Shown: one piece after another, positions 14,171 through 15,213 of the stretch
Position numbering within the stretch: position 1 is the first letter of the stretch
Layout of the letters: each line of letters opens with the position of its first letter
DNA from: JBGTKH01 sp041744735
GTDB lineage: Bacteria > Planctomycetota > Planctomycetia > Pirellulales > Pirellulaceae
Reading direction: 5' to 3'
Assembly: GCA_041744735.1 (NCBI GenBank)
Contig: JBGTKH010000139.1
Coordinates: 1-15,213, forward strand
Length of the DNA: 15,213 nucleotides
The notes under the pieces: generated by a model
Databases searched by the model: none
The model's input: only the letters and a program-made list of their open reading frames with translations
Told to the model about the DNA's origin: nothing
Program-made: the position numbers and the translations under genes

Positions 14171-14637
14171 TTGCAATGTACGATGGCATGGCATTGCTGG
14201 CCGATCAAGGCAGGCTGAACGAAATGGGGCGCCATTTTCGCCAAGGCGGCGGTGGAGTCAGTTTCGCTCAGATGCTGATCTTTGTGCTCGTGTTGGTGGG
14301 CATCGGCGTGGCGATCTGGTTGCTGGGACGTTTTGTTAGCTCGCGTGAACGCCGCGGTTACTACGACGCGCACGCTTTGTTCCGCGAGTTATGCCGTGCT
14401 CATGGGTTGGATTTCCGCAGCCGGCGACTGCTGCGCCGCGTGGCTCAGCGGCAGCAGCTTGCTCTCCCAGCACGGCTGTTTGTGGAACCGCAGCGATTTG
14501 ATGCGGCGATCTACGACAGCGATCTGGCCGAGCACCGCGAGCAGCTTGAACAACTGCGCACCAAACTGATCGGCGCAAAGAAAACCGCCGAGACAATCTC
14601 GGCGGATGAGCATTTCGATGGCGTTTCTAGATCGTAG
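14167..14637 (+). CDS. Single-pass membrane protein of unknown function
   Basis: The 156-residue product has a short glycine-containing N-terminal part (RQGGGGVSF to residue 33), one hydrophobic segment (FAQMLIFVLVLVGIGVAIWLLGRF spans about 33-56) and a basic C-terminal region with ALFRELCRAHGLDFRSRRLL (70-89) and LPARLFVEPQRFD (100-112), then a helix likely to form a coiled coil (118-138). The RRG-rich side suggests a cytoplasmic C-terminus by the positive-inside rule. The ATG overlaps the HEAT gene stop (ATGA) with GGAG 8 nt upstream, so the two are probably made together and may interact. The TAG stop coincides with the first bases of a REP-like pair. Confidence 0.8.
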   Translation: MIAMYDGMALLADQGRLNEMGRHFRQGGGGVSFAQMLIFVLVLVGIGVAIWLLGRFVSSRERRGYYDAHALFRELCRAHGLDFRSRRLLRRVAQRQQLALPARLFVEPQRFDAAIYDSDLAEHREQLEQLRTKLIGAKKTAETISADEHFDGVSRS

Positions 14638-14681
14638 TAGCCGAAGTTGTGAAACTTCGGAATTCTCACGAATTCCGCTAC
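14637..14681. repeat. REP-like facing hairpin pair between convergent genes
   Basis: The plus unit (14637-14660) is GTAG, CCGAAGTT, GTGA, AACTTCGG. The minus unit (14681-14658) is GTAG, CGGAATTC, GTGA, GAATTCCG. Both stems are perfect 8-bp with GNRA loops, and the units share the bases CGG (14658-14660). It is the most compact and best-preserved pair in the window and starts at the last base of the preceding stop codon. Confidence 0.85.
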
Positions 14682-14684
14682 GAC

Positions 14685-14698
14685 TTACTCGTTACTCG
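14685..14698. repeat. TTACTCG tandem heptamer, two copies
   Basis: TTACTCG is repeated exactly twice in tandem, followed by CTCGC, directly beside the REP-like pair. It parallels the 7-nt tandem array at 4812-4839, also beside such a pair. Confidence 0.5.
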
Positions 14699-14706
14699 CT
14701 CGCAAG

Positions 14707-15213
14707 TCAAAACGCGCCGTTGTTGCCGCGTTCCGGCGGGCGGCGTGGGGCGAAGCCGCCAGTACCCGTGCCGCCGGCGGAGCCGCCGCTCGACTTGAAA
14801 TCTTCAGGGCTGGCGTATTTGCCGAGCGTCTGAGTCTTCACCTCGCCCTTGTAGCCCATGTAGTCCAGCAGATCGCGCACCGACAACTGCTCGATACCCA
14901 TCCGCTGGGCTTCGGTGATCATGTTCACGTAGGCTGACAAACTTGCGGTCCCCGATTTCTCGGTGGGTCGTTCGCCGACAATCATATAACGAGTTTCGAT
15001 CGACAACGAGCCGCTGGTCTTCCCCTCTTCGTCCACGAACGCGTCGATTTGGCCGCCGTTCATCGAGATCAGATTCTCCACCAGCTTCCGGTCGCTTTTG
15101 CCGTCGCCATCCGCGTCGATAAATCCAACCAAGCCGAACCGCACGACGCGTCCGGGTTGCCAAGTCGGCGAGAACACGACGTCGCCCGGCATCAGCGGGT
15201 TCGACACGCTATC
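14707..15213 (-). CDS. C-terminal part of an uncharacterised protein, partial
   Basis: The frame is open to the window edge, so 168 C-terminal residues of a longer protein are seen; a GTG at 15207 is probably internal. The visible part has GDVVFSPTWQPGRVVRFGLVG, a Ca-loop-like DADGDGKSD motif, then LVENLISMNGGQIDAFVDEEGKT and SIETRYMIVGERP, which is faintly BRCT-like in pattern, then a helical part with MITEAQRMGIEQLSVRDLLDYMGYKG. It ends in a Gly/Ser/Pro-rich tail. It resembles planctomycete hypothetical proteins whose upstream part is coiled-coil, but this is from memory and unverified. No function is assigned. It is convergent with the membrane protein gene. Confidence 0.75.
   Translation of the reverse strand, partial: DSVSNPLMPGDVVFSPTWQPGRVVRFGLVGFIDADGDGKSDRKLVENLISMNGGQIDAFVDEEGKTSGSLSIETRYMIVGERPTEKSGTASLSAYVNMITEAQRMGIEQLSVRDLLDYMGYKGEVKTQTLGKYASPEDFKSSGGSAGGTGTGGFAPRRPPERGNNGAF

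Overview
The window is a bacterial S10-spc ribosomal protein gene cluster running leftward (minus strand), followed at the right by a short accessory stretch. The organism is most likely a planctomycete, probably in or near Pirellulales. This rests on recognition of the short HEAT/membrane protein pair at the right end, on the dispersed palindromes of planctomycete style, and on an S10-spc cluster that lacks rpmD. It is an inference and was not checked against a database.

Reading in the direction of transcription from about 12.1 kb down to 0.1 kb, the order is rpsJ, rplC, rplD, rplW, rplB, rpsS, rplV, rpsC, rplP, rpmC, rpsQ, rplN, rplX, rplE, rpsN, rpsH, rplF, rplR, rpsE, rplO, secY, adk. All 22 genes are intact and co-directional, and several are translationally coupled: rplN/rplX and rplF/rplR by TAATG, rpsE/rplO by ATGA, and rpsC/rplP by a 62-nt overlap. 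A good sigma70-type promoter (TTGACG, 17 nt, TAAATT) precedes rpsJ. rpmD (L30), normally between rpsE and rplO, is absent and there is no space for it. Together the genes supply about 20 large- and small-subunit ribosomal proteins, the SecY translocon core and adenylate kinase.

To the right, divergent from the cluster, a 573-residue HEAT-type repeat protein (12449-14170) overlaps by ATGA with a 156-residue single-pass membrane protein (14167-14637). They form a probable two-gene operon of unknown function. Convergent with it is the C-terminal part of a larger uncharacterised protein (14707 to the right edge, minus strand).

The most unusual content is between the genes. At least five gaps hold paired hairpins built from 24-nt units: a GTAG-type tetranucleotide, an 8-nt arm, a 4-nt loop (usually GNRA) and an 8-nt arm. 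The two units of each pair face each other. This is the architecture of REP/BIME elements mobilised by REP-associated tyrosine transposases (RAYT). Four of these gaps flank or lie inside one of the most highly expressed operons of the cell, and three hairpin elements (counting one of a second family) begin at or within 3 nt of a stop codon. Further palindrome families sit between rplP and rpmC (three copies), between rplD and rplC (a perfect 23-bp arm) and downstream of adk.
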